In this document: piece by piece, positions 24,624-36,074 of the stretch | Numbering within the stretch: the first letter of the stretch is position 1 | How the letters are laid out: each line of letters begins with the position of its first letter | From: Quercus robur | Lineage: Eukaryota > Streptophyta > Magnoliopsida > Fagales > Fagaceae | Length of the DNA stretch: 64,000 nucleotides | Assembly (NCBI RefSeq): GCF_932294415.1 | Contig: NC_065538.1 | Span: forward strand, 44,554,843 to 44,618,842 | Direction: 5' to 3' | Program-made: the position numbers and the translations under genes | The notes under the pieces: model-generated | The model's database searches: none | Told to the model about the DNA's origin: nothing | The model's input: only the letters and a program-made list of their open reading frames with translations

Positions 24624-25107
24624 GAAAATCCCTACCTCCAAACTAGATAAGGCACAGTAAAAATGTTTCTAAATTAGTGGTTTTCTCCTCTTTTGCTCGC
24701 CATATATCTAACGACTTGTAAAAACAGCAAACTTCCTCTTGTTCGATCTCATACGCCAAAAAAAAAAAAAAAAAAAGCAACATATTATTCATGAATAAAA
24801 CATTTAAATGTGATGTTGACACAATTGCCCCATTGTGATTGGCACTGAAAATGGAATTTAGGACCATGATTCTGCATTCCACTCTGTTCGTAGACATAGT
24901 AGCATCCTCTCATGGTTTAGGATGCAAATCTGGCTTGTGTTGCAGAGACGTTAAATAACTATATTGACGTCGACCAGATGAAAAAAAAAAAGGAGGGCGA
25001 GACATTATATTGTTCAAAGCAGTGAACGGAGCTAAGAACATAAAATTTATGTTGAAAATCTATTTGCTTTTCATTCATGCTGAAGGGCCATGGCTGCTTT
25101 GGATATT
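24624..25107. other. Intergenic / 3' flank of the DUF599 gene
   Basis: No coding region. It holds a poly(A) run of about 18 near 24757 and should contain the 3' UTR of the minus-strand gene that ends at 25108. Confidence 0.4.
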
Positions 25108-25904
25108 TCAGACAACCACCCTTTTGGCCTTCTGTTTAGAAGGAGATACATGCTGATGCAATAGAGTAGTATTTGTGTCAAGGTAGTGGAGGACTATCAC
25201 CATAAGGATGGAACAAACAAACATGGGTATTGGCCCAAAAAACCACAGGAGCAAATTAAGAGCAAAATAAAGTGCTCTTAGTCCAAGTGACCAAAAATCA
25301 CTACCCCTTATTACTGCCACTTCCGCATATCTCACAGGTATGTCACTATCTGGGGTGCTTATTATATAGTTTGCGTGGACAAAGTTCCTTGCTGACTGAA
25401 CGAAGCACGAGAAAGCGAGGAGGAAGCAAATTAGGAGGCTTATGTACTTGATAGACATGGTAGATGACCTTGTGTCTCCATAGATTAACTCACTCTTCAG
25501 GAAGCTAGTGGAAGAATTTGCGATCCAAGCTCCAATGAGAGAACAGAGCGTTAAAGAGACTGATGCCAAGAATGTTGCTGCTGATGTGTTGGTTGATAGC
25601 ACTGATAAAGCTGTGCCAACATCCCTTTTATCAATCTGCAATGACCAAATTAATAAGTATTAGAAAAACTGGGTGAGTTTTGGTTAAACTTTAATAGAAA
25701 GGATGGAAGAAGTAGGAGTTATATACTAATACTGGCCTGCATAATTCTTTCAACCCATGCTATTTTGTCATTGTTCTCAAAGCCCATTACTGTGGTGTGA
25801 GGAAGATTAAGATATCTGTGAAGAAGGAAGAGATGATATGCAAACATGATGAACAACCCACTTGGGACCAAAAATAGATCAAGGTACTCCTTTTGGAAAG
25901 TCAT
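25108..25904 (-). CDS. DUF599 family membrane protein
   Basis: Two exons, complement(25108..25635, 25737..25904), give 231 aa. Exon 1 (56 aa) begins M-T-F-Q-K-E-Y-L-D-L and contains T-V-M-G-F-E-N-N-D-K-I-A-W-V-E-R, a DUF599 hallmark. Exon 2 starts I-D-K-R-D-V-G-T-A-L and carries A-A-T-F-L-A-S-V-S-L-T-L and R-G-S-D-F-W-S-L-G-L-R-A-L-Y-F-A. At least four hydrophobic segments (residues about 10-28, 78-95, 120-140, 185-210) indicate an integral membrane protein. The family's molecular function is not established. The only splice that keeps frame joins CAG|GC to a normal TTGCAG| acceptor, so the 101-bp intron (25636-25736) appears to be GC-AG. Length and motifs look complete, so I judge the gene intact. 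Confidence 0.88.
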
Positions 25905-27702
25905 AATTTTCCTTCTTTGAAATACAGATTGATGGAAATGGAGTACTTAAATGGATTTCAGGACCTGAATCAGAATCAGTATCAGAATCCTAACATCAAA
26001 CCAAATCTGTTAAAGATATGATTAAAGAACCCCTCTTACTAACTTTTATGCATAGTATTATCAAACAATTCTAATACTTATATATGACACAAACTCTCAA
26101 CATTGTTAAGAGAGAAAGAGAGAGAGAGCAGAATACTATTTTCAAGATAGACACAACTGCATGTGTGTTCTTACACGTTCCTGTTTGGAATTTGAATAAG
26201 GCCACTTTGACTTCTTCCAAGTGGCTGCAATGACAACTAGCTTATTTCTAATGCATGGAAGTAATGAACATTAATTATTTTGAAAATAGAAAATAAAGAA
26301 AGAAATAGCTACCACTACCACCAGACAAGTATAATGTTATAATAAACCCACTTGAAACTTATGCTAAGTGTTTCTCAAAAAAAAAAGAAACTTATGCTAA
26401 GAAAAGGTATCCTCAAATGGTAAGCATGAGTTCCTCTAAGATTATTAACTGAGGCATGGTCCAATTCTTTTGGGAACTTTTAGATGGCCATTAAGGGAAA
26501 AACCCATCTTCAATGACAAAATTGGTTAAGATATGATATCTACCATATGACTTTGACTTGCCAAAGCAAACATATCAAAGTTAAAATCTGAAATTTTGTA
26601 CATAAGGCCCACATTTGAGCCTTTACACAAAGGTTTGGGCATGAGCCTTGACAAAGCTCCATTATTGAATGTGAACCAGAGAAAATTTTCCTTATTTAAT
26701 GTTTCACGCCGCCCTCTAGAATCTAGATAACTTGTGTCCATATATCTATATTAATATTAAGATAAGCTAGTACTAGCATGACCAACTGTGAACGACTTTT
26801 CAATTACATTGACTATATATAAATGTTGTTAATCAATTAGGTAGCAATTTGAAATTAGAAATAATACTACCTACCGGGATAAATAAGAACTTATTTTCTA
26901 ATTACCCTATTTCACATTCAGTATTTTTGTTGTGAAGGCATTCATAAGACAGACTTATCTATACTGTCGCCTATAGAAATTGAGAATCTGACCGCAGAAC
27001 TTCTTCCACAGAATTTGGAGAGACTGTGTGGATCTAAGTGTTAAAAAAAATGGCTTATTACAGTAACTATGCTATCCTCTGACCATGACAAGCAGGGTCC
27101 GATTTGGTTTGGAACCATGTTTTCTCATAATTTCTCAGAAAATCGGATCACATGTTTTTAGATTCCTACAACTAAAACTGGTGATAATATAAATATTTAT
27201 CTTTAAATTTATTAAACTCAAAGTTTTCATCAGCAAATGTGCGCACAGAACAGATTATTTTGGTTAGGCATAGAATCTATGGACTTCGATTAAAAAATGA
27301 AGATTATAGAACTCAAAAAATTTGCTCACTGAGAAGAGATAGACTATAGACAAAAAAAAATCACAAATGAAAACCAGTAAAAGCTTATCAATTCAAATCT
27401 TGTAAATTTTTTTTATGCCTAAAGCATTTCTAGACAGAAATTCGAATGTTTAATGCACGTAAGAAAACAGCAGACCACGTGGGATCCAAGACAAACCACG
27501 TCAACTAAATAGAATGCAATACAATACACAATATAAGAATTGACTACAGCACTCTTTTCTTGACACAAATTTCATAGGTTTAAATATTAAAGAAAGATTT
27601 AAGAATACGCAATTTCAAGACTGACAACACCTTAATTCCCTGGCTTACAATATATGATTTATCCAACGATCATGAAAATCTTAGTACATCACGTAATTGC
27701 TG
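25905..27702. other. Intergenic between DUF599 and the O-methyltransferase cluster
   Basis: No gene supported. The stretch upstream of 25904 should hold the DUF599 promoter, and 27540-27702 is the 3' flank of OMT copy 1, similar to the flanks of copies 2 and 3. A short GA repeat is at 26110-26127. Confidence 0.45.
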
Positions 27703-30695
27703 CTAAGGATAAACCTCAATAAGGGACCTTAAACCAAATAAGGGTTTTATCTTGTAGTGACTGAAACCAGCCTCCAAGAAGAGCTTTTCCCATTCCTTCT
27801 CGTGTCTCTCTCTTCCAGTAACCACAACCATCATCAACATGTCAAAAAAGAGTTTTGCGCTGGTAATTTCATGCTCATCTTTCTTCTCGTCAATCACTAT
27901 GTCTATGATGATCACCTTTCCCTCCTTTCCTTTGTTTGAAATAGCTTCTCGGCATTTTTTCAGTACCTTCACGCATTCTTCATCGCTCAAAGCGTGTAAA
28001 ACCAACTGCAATTAGTTATTTTCACCATCAAGACAATGAAAACATGATGTAATTTATTTAGGCTAACCATAAATAACACAACCAAGAGTATAATCATTCT
28101 TTAAAATTGTGCCCTTCTTCATTGTATCATCACTTCACCCAAAGTTTGAAATTGACTATCAATTTGTGCATAACATGAGAGCTGTTGGAATTTGAGGTTG
28201 CGGAAGCACATGTCCATGAACAAGAAAAAAAAGTCCACACAAGACAATATTACTTAATATCGTTTGACCAATTACGTGTGTATATCCATGAATCAAACTC
28301 GTAGACTCTTAAAATAACACTTATACTAACCTCATAAACATAAACTAACGAAGAACGGAAATGCAGTAAGGCTAGATATAGTTCTAGTTTAACAAAACAT
28401 TTGAGAATTTAAGGAATGGAGCTTGGAACATCTACCAAATATTTGAGAAATTTTCATTGAAGTATTTTATTTCAGTATGATGAAACCGGTCTAGAATAGT
28501 ACATATTTAATTATTAGAGCCTTTTAGGGGAAAACAAGCTTCTCTAAAAATGAAAATTACAAAAATACACAGCAGTTTTCAACAATTTTACTAAAAACCC
28601 AAAGAACCCAAATAAATACATTAAAATGAAATAACTAAATTTAGCTTAGATGGTCAATAATCTTTATATATTAAGAGAATTTAGAAAGTTAGTTATAACT
28701 TCAAAAAATGTCAAAAACACCCCTAATTTAATTAGATAATCCTTATTCTTAAAAAATAAAAAATAGGGTTAAAATTGTAATTCAACAAAATTAAAAAATT
28801 AAAAACACTATATATCCGATAAATTTTTTTTCTAAAAATTAGCATACTCTCTATTTTAATATATCTCAAACACTTTTAATACATTTTTTTCCTAAAAATT
28901 AGCATACACCAAACCTAGTCATTTACTTATTTTCAAATCCTAAATTTTAGTTTCTTAAAAATTCATTTATGTGTAACCTCACTAAAGGTTTGTTTGGGAT
29001 CCGATTATTTTGCTGAAACTGAAAACTTTTTACTGAAAGTACTATATATAAATGTAAAAGTTAGCTAAAATAGTACAGTGAGACTCATGAATAGTACCAA
29101 AAAGTGCAGTGAGACCTATGAATAGTAGCAAAAATAAACTGAATAGTATAAGCTGGCAAAATTAAGCTATGCCAACCGAACACTAATAATAGATAAATTC
29201 AAATTAAAAATTTATATTAAACTAAAAATAATAATAAAAAAAGAGTTTCGTCACACGTGCGGAGCACATGTGATGAGTCTAATACGTATCAATGTACAAA
29301 ATTATAGAATTACACCACTTTGACATAATTTTTGATTGTCCAGTTAATCAAGAAATTCCAGAGACATTTGTTCTACATCATAAACATAAACCAAAGCCCA
29401 AACAAACATAAACTAACACACGAATATAACAAACACCGCTCCTAAAACCCAAATACACCCAATACCTCCATCGCTCCCACATAATAAACGAACTCACTAT
29501 CTCACACATGCGGGTATTTTTCAACTTCAAAAACACTATCACATCACTCCTCACACGAGAGTACTATTTTGCGAGAACCCCACCTAGGATTATTCCACAA
29601 AACTTGTTTATGAATCTCGTATTTTATTCCTTGATAATTAAGGAATATTCGTTTTTTCCAGTAAAGATAAGATTTTCTTCCCAAAAAAGGGAAATCATTT
29701 TTTTTCAGAAAAAAAAATAGAAAAAAAAAAATTGTTTCCTTCTACACTAAGAAAAATTAGAAATCTAATTAAAACAATTTCTAACAAGATGAACATATAT
29801 GATGAAACCAGTGTATAGTAGTTACCCTTGAAAGACATATGTTGATCAAGCTCCAGAAAGAAACCAGTCAAATTTTGAGACAGAAAGAATGGTAGTGGAA
29901 GGATTAAATGATGCAAACCTTAAGTAGAATGGCATCTGCCGAAGGGATAGACTGAAACATATCACCTCCAACAAAGTTCAAGTTCGAATTATCTGGCAAA
30001 TTAGCTACGACATGTGGAAGCTCCAAAACTGTGCACTTCAAGTGAGGGAAAGCCTCACAAATGATCCTAGCACATGTTCCAGTGCCACCCCCAACATCAA
30101 CCAGTGTATCCAACCCCTCAAAAACTGGCTTGCAGTCTTTTACAACCAAGTTCATCATTCCAGAATCACTGGCCATTGCCTTATTGAAACTGTCATTAAA
30201 GTCAGGGTTTTGGTCAGCATAGTCCCAAAAGCCCACCCCATGTGCACTCTCAAATGGTGTGACTTTGTCCCCTCGAAACCAACTCTCCAAGAAGTGCCAT
30301 GGAGAAACAAAAACTGGGTCAAGCATTGCCAGAAGAAATGGCGACAAGTTGGTGACATTATCTTTGAGGAGGATCCTAGATGAAGGTGTCAGATCATATG
30401 CTTCTTCTTCTTCTTCTTCTTGATTCATATGAACTCTTGTTGTAACAAAGAAACCAGAGTGCACAAGTAAGCGCATGAGCCGGTGCACAAAACCAGCTTT
30501 TGTGGGATGAATTTGAAGCGCTGAAACCAACTCAGGTAGAGTAATAGGTTTCCCATGATTGTGGATTATTTCTGGTATGCCGAGCTGAAGGGCACATTTA
30601 AGTGACATGGAACCTATGAAGTTAAATATATGTTTATACAAATGAGATTGAGCTTGAAACAACTCACTTGTACCGGGACCATGAACTAGATCCAT
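27703..30695 (-). CDS. O-methyltransferase, resveratrol/orcinol-type, copy 1
   Basis: Exons complement(27703..28005, 29919..30695) give 359 aa, the usual length for plant class II SAM-dependent O-methyltransferases. Splice sites are CTTAAG|GTTTGC and TTGCAG|TTGG. The N-terminal dimerisation domain includes S-M-S-L-K-C-A-L-Q-L-G-I-P at 29-41. The SAM glycine loop L-V-D-V-G-G-G-T-G is at 198-206 and G-G-D-M-F at 243-247. The C-terminus G-L-R-S-L-I-E-V-Y-P matches grape-type resveratrol O-methyltransferase. Oddly, the catalytic loop normally W-x-L-H-D-W reads L-V-L-H-A-L (260-265): His263 is kept, Asp is Ala and both Trp are Leu. A Glu run at 93-98 is encoded by a GAA repeat. The likely substrate is a small phenolic; the exact one cannot be read from sequence. 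The 1913-bp intron holds a Helitron. Confidence 0.9.
28661..29282 (+). mobile_element. Non-autonomous Helitron in the OMT copy 1 intron
   Basis: It begins TCTTTATATATTAAG directly after A (28660) and ends GAGTCTAA directly before T (29283), preceded by a GC-rich hairpin (gtcacacgtgc/gcacatgtgat). This is the TC...CTRR structure inserted between A and T without duplication. The intron of OMT copy 2 has the corresponding empty site (gtcaataa|taagta), so the boundaries are confirmed to the base. A MITE is nested inside. Confidence 0.85.
28986..29183. mobile_element. Tourist-like MITE nested in the Helitron
   Basis: The ends AGGTTTGTTTGG and CCAACCGAACAC with TAA on both sides (28983-28985, 29184-29186), plus an internal ctgaaactgaaaact, place it in the same family as the MITE at 5116. 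Confidence 0.7.
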
Positions 30696-31817
30696 AATTT
30701 TGCAGCTGCCTTAGCTCCGATGAACTCGTCCGAGTAATACAAGTCAAAGCAGGAACTAAAAAATAACATTAAATATTGAAGAAAGAAATATGTGATTGCA
30801 CATAAATTTTCAGAAACCAAGAAAAGTATATTTTCCCATGAGTTCCGGTAGGTGAATAATAGTCCACACCTAACGGTCACAGTAAGGTGTCCAACTTTTT
30901 TGACTTTTTTTTTTAATTTTAATTTACAGTTTTTTTTGGGGTCTTTTTTTTTTAGAAACCCAAACCGACCGTGGAGGGTTGAGATAGAAAGGGAGGAGAA
31001 AGAGCAAGAGTCAAAGGAGACAGAGAGAAGAGAGAGCATATGAGAAAAGAAGAGATAGGAGAGAATATATTTTATAATAAATAATTTACAACAACTTGCT
31101 ATAATTCCTATAAGTAAGAATTCACATATAGCTTGGTTGTAAAAAATTTTGGGCTTACATGCACACCAAGATAAAAAATAAAAAATAAAAAAAAGAATTT
31201 TAACGTTTTGAGGTTGTAAAATAGCAATTTAAGAGTTTTACAACTCCCAATACTAATGCTCTTATAACACCTATGGATGCATATATTTTACCAATTTTTT
31301 TGTAATTGTTAATATGATTTATTGTCTTACATCAAGCATGCCTAACTAATTTGCAAATTTAGCTAAAGATATGTTTATACAAATGACACTGAACCTTCTC
31401 TTTTGGAATAAAAAATGACACTAAATCTAAAACAACTCACCCATCCATCCCCTCATCATAAATCGATCCATTTTTAATGCAGATCTATTTCAAAGCTTCT
31501 TGTGCATCTCGGTCAAGCTACTTGGTCTTATATATATTTTTGACATGGAGAGGTGGCCCATTACTGTTGCATAATTAGATAGGACAAATCGGTCAAGCCC
31601 GAATGTCTTGTCCAACACATAAGAATTGACTACAGCACTCTTTTTTTTTTTACACAAATTTCATAGGTTTAATTATTGAAGAAAGTTTTAAGACTACGCA
31701 ATTTCAAGATTGACACAACTTCAATTCCCTGGCTAACACTAATCCACATGGCATTCAGGCTTACAGTACATGATTTATTCAATGATCATAAAATCTTATT
31801 ACAGCACATCATTGCTG
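30696..31817. other. Upstream region of OMT copy 1 / downstream region of OMT copy 2
   Basis: The sequence just above 30695 (5' flank of copy 1) matches that above 35336 (copy 2). A TTGACT W-box core lies at 30900-30905, about 205 bp from the start codon. 31600-31817 is the 3' flank of copy 2. No other gene. Confidence 0.5.
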
Positions 31818-33048
31818 CTAAGGATAAACCTCAATAAGGGACCTTAAACCAAATAAGGGTTTTATCTTGTAGTGACTGAAACCAGCCTCCACGAAGAGCT
31901 TTTCCCATTCCTTCTCGTGTCTCTCTCTTCCAGTAACCACAACCATCATCAACATGTCAAAAAAGAGTTTTGCGCTGGTAATTTCATGCTCATCTTTCTT
32001 CTCGTCAATCACTATGTCTATGATGATCACCTTTCCCTCCTTTCCTTTGTTTGAAATAGCTTCTCGGCATTTTTTCAGTACCTTCACGCATTCTTCATCG
32101 CTCAAAGCGTGTAAAACCAACTGCAATTAGTTATTTTCACCATCAAGACAATGAAAACATGATGTAATTTATTTAGGCTAACCATAAATAACACAACCAA
32201 GAGTATAATCATTCTCAAAAATTGTGCCCTTCCTCATTGTATCATCACTTCACCCAAAGTTTGAAATTGACTATCAATTTGTGCACAACATGAGAGCTGT
32301 TGGAATTTGAGGTTGCGGAAGCACATGTCCATGAACAAGAAAAAAAAGTCCACACAAGACAATATTACTTAACATAGTTTGACCAATTACGTGTGTATAT
32401 CCATGAATCAAACTCATAGACTCTTAAAATAACACTTATACAAACCTCATAAACATAAACTAACGAAGAACGGAAATGCAGTAAGGCTAGATATAGTTCT
32501 AGTTTAACAAAACATTTGAGAATATAAGGAATAGAGCTTGGAATATCTACCAAAAATTTGAGAAATTTTCTTTATAAAGTATTTTATTCCAGTATGATGA
32601 AACCGGTCTAGAATAGTACATATTTATTAGAGCCTTTTAGGCTTTCTAACAAGCTTCTCTAGAAATAAAAATTACAAAAATACAAGGCAGTTTTCTACGA
32701 CTTTGCTAAAAAACCAAATTACCCAAATAAAATACGTCAAAATGAAATAACTAAATTAGCTTAGGTGGTCAATAATAAGTATTAATACAAAATTATTGAA
32801 TTACACCCCTTCGACATGGTTTTTGATTGTCCAGTTAATCAAGAAATTCCAAGGACATTTGTTCTGCATCATAAACATAAACCAAAGCCCAAACACAAAG
32901 GGGTGTAAAAGTGGAGGGATGGAAAACTTTTTTATTTGATTGAAAATAAAGTTTGTATAAATTTATTATTATGTCCCTATTAAATAAATAAAAAAGTAAC
33001 AAATTATACTTAAAAAAAATTGTGTATACATGGACACTACATTAAAGT

Positions 33049-33086
<38 letters not shown>

Positions 33087-33832
33087 GCATAAGAAATTGA
33101 CCCATAATTGTTTTCTAAAAAAAGAACAAAAACAAAAACCAACCAAAATTAATGAGAAAATAAACATATGAGCACCAAAAAAAAAAAAAAAAAAGAAGAA
33201 GAAGAAGAAAAAGAAGAAAACTAACACATCCAGAAAAAATCAAAGAAAAAAAAAAAAAAGCCAATATGTCCAAACAAAATCAGAGGAAAAAAAAAAAAAA
33301 CCAACACATTAGAAGTGAAGTCCAACGTGAGGGGTATTTTTGGAAGCTCATTTCATTAGTTTTCCCCTCTTAGTTTTCTCCCTATTTTGGAGAGAACTTT
33401 TTGGTAGATCCGAAGAGAAAACACTTGAATTCCACTATTTATTTTTCTTATTTTTCTTCCTCTCTACCCAACTAAACATACTCTAAAAAAGTTTTTATTC
33501 TCATTTTCTCTTCAAAGTTTTCTGTCTACCCTATTTTACCTCCAAACAAACACAGCCTAAAACCCAAATACATCCAATACCTCCCTCGCTCTCACATGAT
33601 AAATGAACTCACTACCTCACACATGGGGGTATTTTCAACTTCAAAAACACTATCACATCACTCCTCACGCAAGATTACTATTTTGGGAGAGCCCCAGGAT
33701 TATTCCACCAAATCCTTTGTAGCAAAACTTATTTACAAATCACATACTTTATTCCTTGATAATTAAGGAATATTCGTTTTTCCAATAAAGACAAGATTTT
33801 CTTCCCAAAAAAGGGAATCATTATTTTTAGGA

Positions 33833-33880
<48 letters not shown>

Positions 33881-35336
33881 GGTTTCCTTCTACACTAAAA
33901 AAAATTAGAAATCTAAAACAATTTCTAATAAGATGAACATATATGATGAAACCAGTGTATAGTAGTTACTAGGACTGTCCATCAGACCTGGGGACCCACT
34001 CAACCCGGCCACCCACCCGCGTCCGACCCGCTGCCACCCGATCAGACAACTCCAACGGTCGGACACAAGTTTCGACGAAGCAAACCCGACCCCACACGGG
34101 TCGTTTGTCGGTATTTGGTTTCCAAACCCGTGACACCCGACCTAAACCAAATCCTTTATCTTTCCAGCGAAGTATTACGATTTTCCGACCAGATCCGACG
34201 AGATCTCGCCGTTATCCGACGAAATCTAGGCCAAATCTCGATTGATCTGGCAAGATTTCGGCCAGATCCTGCCGGATCCGGCCAGATTTCATCCCCGGTG
34301 ATAAATCCAATACCGACCCGACGAGACTCGAAATCAACAAGACTCGAACCGAAAAATCCGACCACCTCTCTAGGTCGGTTTTGGGCCACATTTTCCTCCA
34401 CCCGAATAATTCGGGTCAAGTCTGGGTTGGGCACAAACCCGACCCGTGGACACCCCTAGTAGTTACCCATGAAAGACATATGTTGATCAAGCTCCAGAAA
34501 GAAACCAGTCAAATTTTGAGACAGAAAGAATGGTAGTGGAAGGATTAAATGATGCAAACCTTAAGTAGAATGGCATCTGCCGAAGGGATAGACTGAAACA
34601 TATCACCTCCAACAAAGTTCAAGTTCGAATTATCTGGCAAATTAGCTACGACGTGTGGAAGCTCCAAAACTGTGCACTTCAAGTGAGTGAAAGCCTCAGA
34701 AATGATCCTAGCACATGTTCCAGTGCCACCCCCAACATCAACCAGTGTATCCAACCCCTCAAAAACTGGCTTGCAGTCTTTTACAACCAAGTTCATCATT
34801 CCAGAATCACTGGCCATTGCCTTATTGAAACTGTCATTAAAGTCAGGGTTTTGGTCAGCATAGTCCCAAAAGCCCACCCCATGTGCACTCTCAAATGGTG
34901 TGACTTTGTCCCCTCGAAACCAACTCTCCAAGAAGTGCCATGGAGAAACTAAAACTGGGTCAAAAATTGCCAGAAGAAATGGTGACAAGTTGGTGACATT
35001 ATCTTTGAGGAGGATCCTAGATGAAGGTGTGAGATCATATGCATCTTCTTCTTCTTCTTCTTGATTCATATGAACTCTTGTTGTAACAAAGAAACCAGAG
35101 TGCACAAGTAAGCGCATGAGCCGGTGCACAAAACCAGCTTTTGTGGGATGAATTTGAAGCGCTGAAATCAACTCAGGTAGAGTAATAGGTTTCCCATGAT
35201 TGTGGATTATTTCTGGTATGCCGAGCTGAAGGGCACATTTAAGTGACATGGAACCTATGAAGTTAAATATATGTTTATACAAATGAGATTGAGCTTGAAA
35301 CAACTCACTTGTACCGGAACCATGAACTAGATCCAT
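31818..35336 (-). CDS. O-methyltransferase, resveratrol/orcinol-type, copy 2
   Basis: Exons complement(31818..32120, 34560..35336) give 359 aa with the same splice junctions as copy 1. It differs from copy 1 at only about nine residues, including S7 for P, I56 for V, I124 for M, L129 for F, S213 for C, T217 for P, and V for L in the exon 2 segment K-L-F-V-E-A-G-F. The SAM loop L-V-D-V-G-G-G-T-G is intact and the altered loop L-V-L-H-A-L is the same. The intron (2439 bp) carries a hAT element at 33970-34458 and a MITE-like block at about 32896-33556, both absent at the matching places of copy 1. No stops or frameshifts, so the gene is probably functional as an expressed protein. Catalytic competence is uncertain for the reason given under copy 1. 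Confidence 0.9.
32896..33556. repeat. MITE-like insertion in the OMT copy 2 intron
   Basis: Sequence absent from the paralogous intron of copy 1. It starts near AAAGGGGTGTAAAAGTGG and ends near CCAAACAAACACAGCC, with A-rich and (TA)n tracts inside. A similar ggatggaaaagt/agatagaaaagtgg block lies at about 58825-58980. The junction with the host intron is untidy, so the exact ends are not fixed. Confidence 0.45.
33970..34458. mobile_element. Non-autonomous hAT element
   Basis: It starts TAGGACTGTCCA and ends TGGACACCCCTA, inverted ends fitting the hAT Y-A-R-N-G rule. A perfect 8-bp duplication GTAGTTAC flanks it (33962-33969, 34459-34466). The paralogous intron of copy 1 has the single uninterrupted site (gtagttaccc). 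The interior is GC-rich and contains many GATC/CCGG/CCCGACC words; it encodes no transposase. Confidence 0.9.
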
Positions 35337-36065
35337 AATTTTGCAGCTGCCTTAGCTCCTGATGAACTCGACCTAGTAATACAATTCAAAGCAGGAACTA
35401 ATAAATAATTTTTTTTTTATTTGAATAAATAATATTTAATATTGAAGAAAGAAATATGTGATTGCACATAATTTTCAGAAACAAAGAAACGTAGATTTTC
35501 CCATGATTTCCGATAAGGTGGTCCACACCTTAACGGTCACAGTAAGGTGTCCAACTTTTTTTTGACTTTTTTTCTTCTTTTTTTAATTTAGGAACAGCTT
35601 CCTAGGAAGAAAAAAAAAATTAAATAAACTGTGAGGCTATTTTATCTCTTTTCCTTCTATTTATCCAATTTTTTTTTTTTTTATTTAGTGCACATTAGTT
35701 CAACCTTAACAAACACCACATTATGCTTATTAACATTCCTTTTTTAGTTTTCTGAATAGTTAAAATGTTTTGGGAGTGACTTTGGTGAGGATTTTTCCTT
35801 GGGCCACCATTTGGGGGTTTCATTATGAAAAGAAAGTAAGCTCAAATGAAAAATTACCCATATATTAAGTTGGTTTTTTACTTTTAATACTAAATGTTTA
35901 GTTTTTTTTTCCTTATAAACTATATAAAAAAATTATGTCTTAAGTGCATGAAAGTAAATTTATACAAACATAATTTTTTATCTTCTCATTTTTCTTCTCT
36001 ACCAAATAAAAAGTTTTTCCTATCTAAGACTTGAGAAACCCAAACTGATCGTAAAGGAATGAGAT
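35337..36065. promoter_or_regulatory. 5' flank of OMT copy 2
   Basis: About 125 bp above the start codon match copy 1. A TTGACT core (35562-35567) also matches the one above copy 1. No core promoter element can be assigned with confidence. The rest is AT-rich and non-coding. Confidence 0.35.
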
Positions 36066-36074
36066 AGAAAGGGA

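Noticed and set aside
30012-30383. Plus-strand ORF of 123 codons (also 34653, 55725)
   Set aside because: Antisense shadows of OMT exon 1, repeated in each paralogue.
34115-34459. 114- and 92-codon ORFs
   Set aside because: They lie inside the non-autonomous hAT element and are explained by GATC/CCGG repeats.
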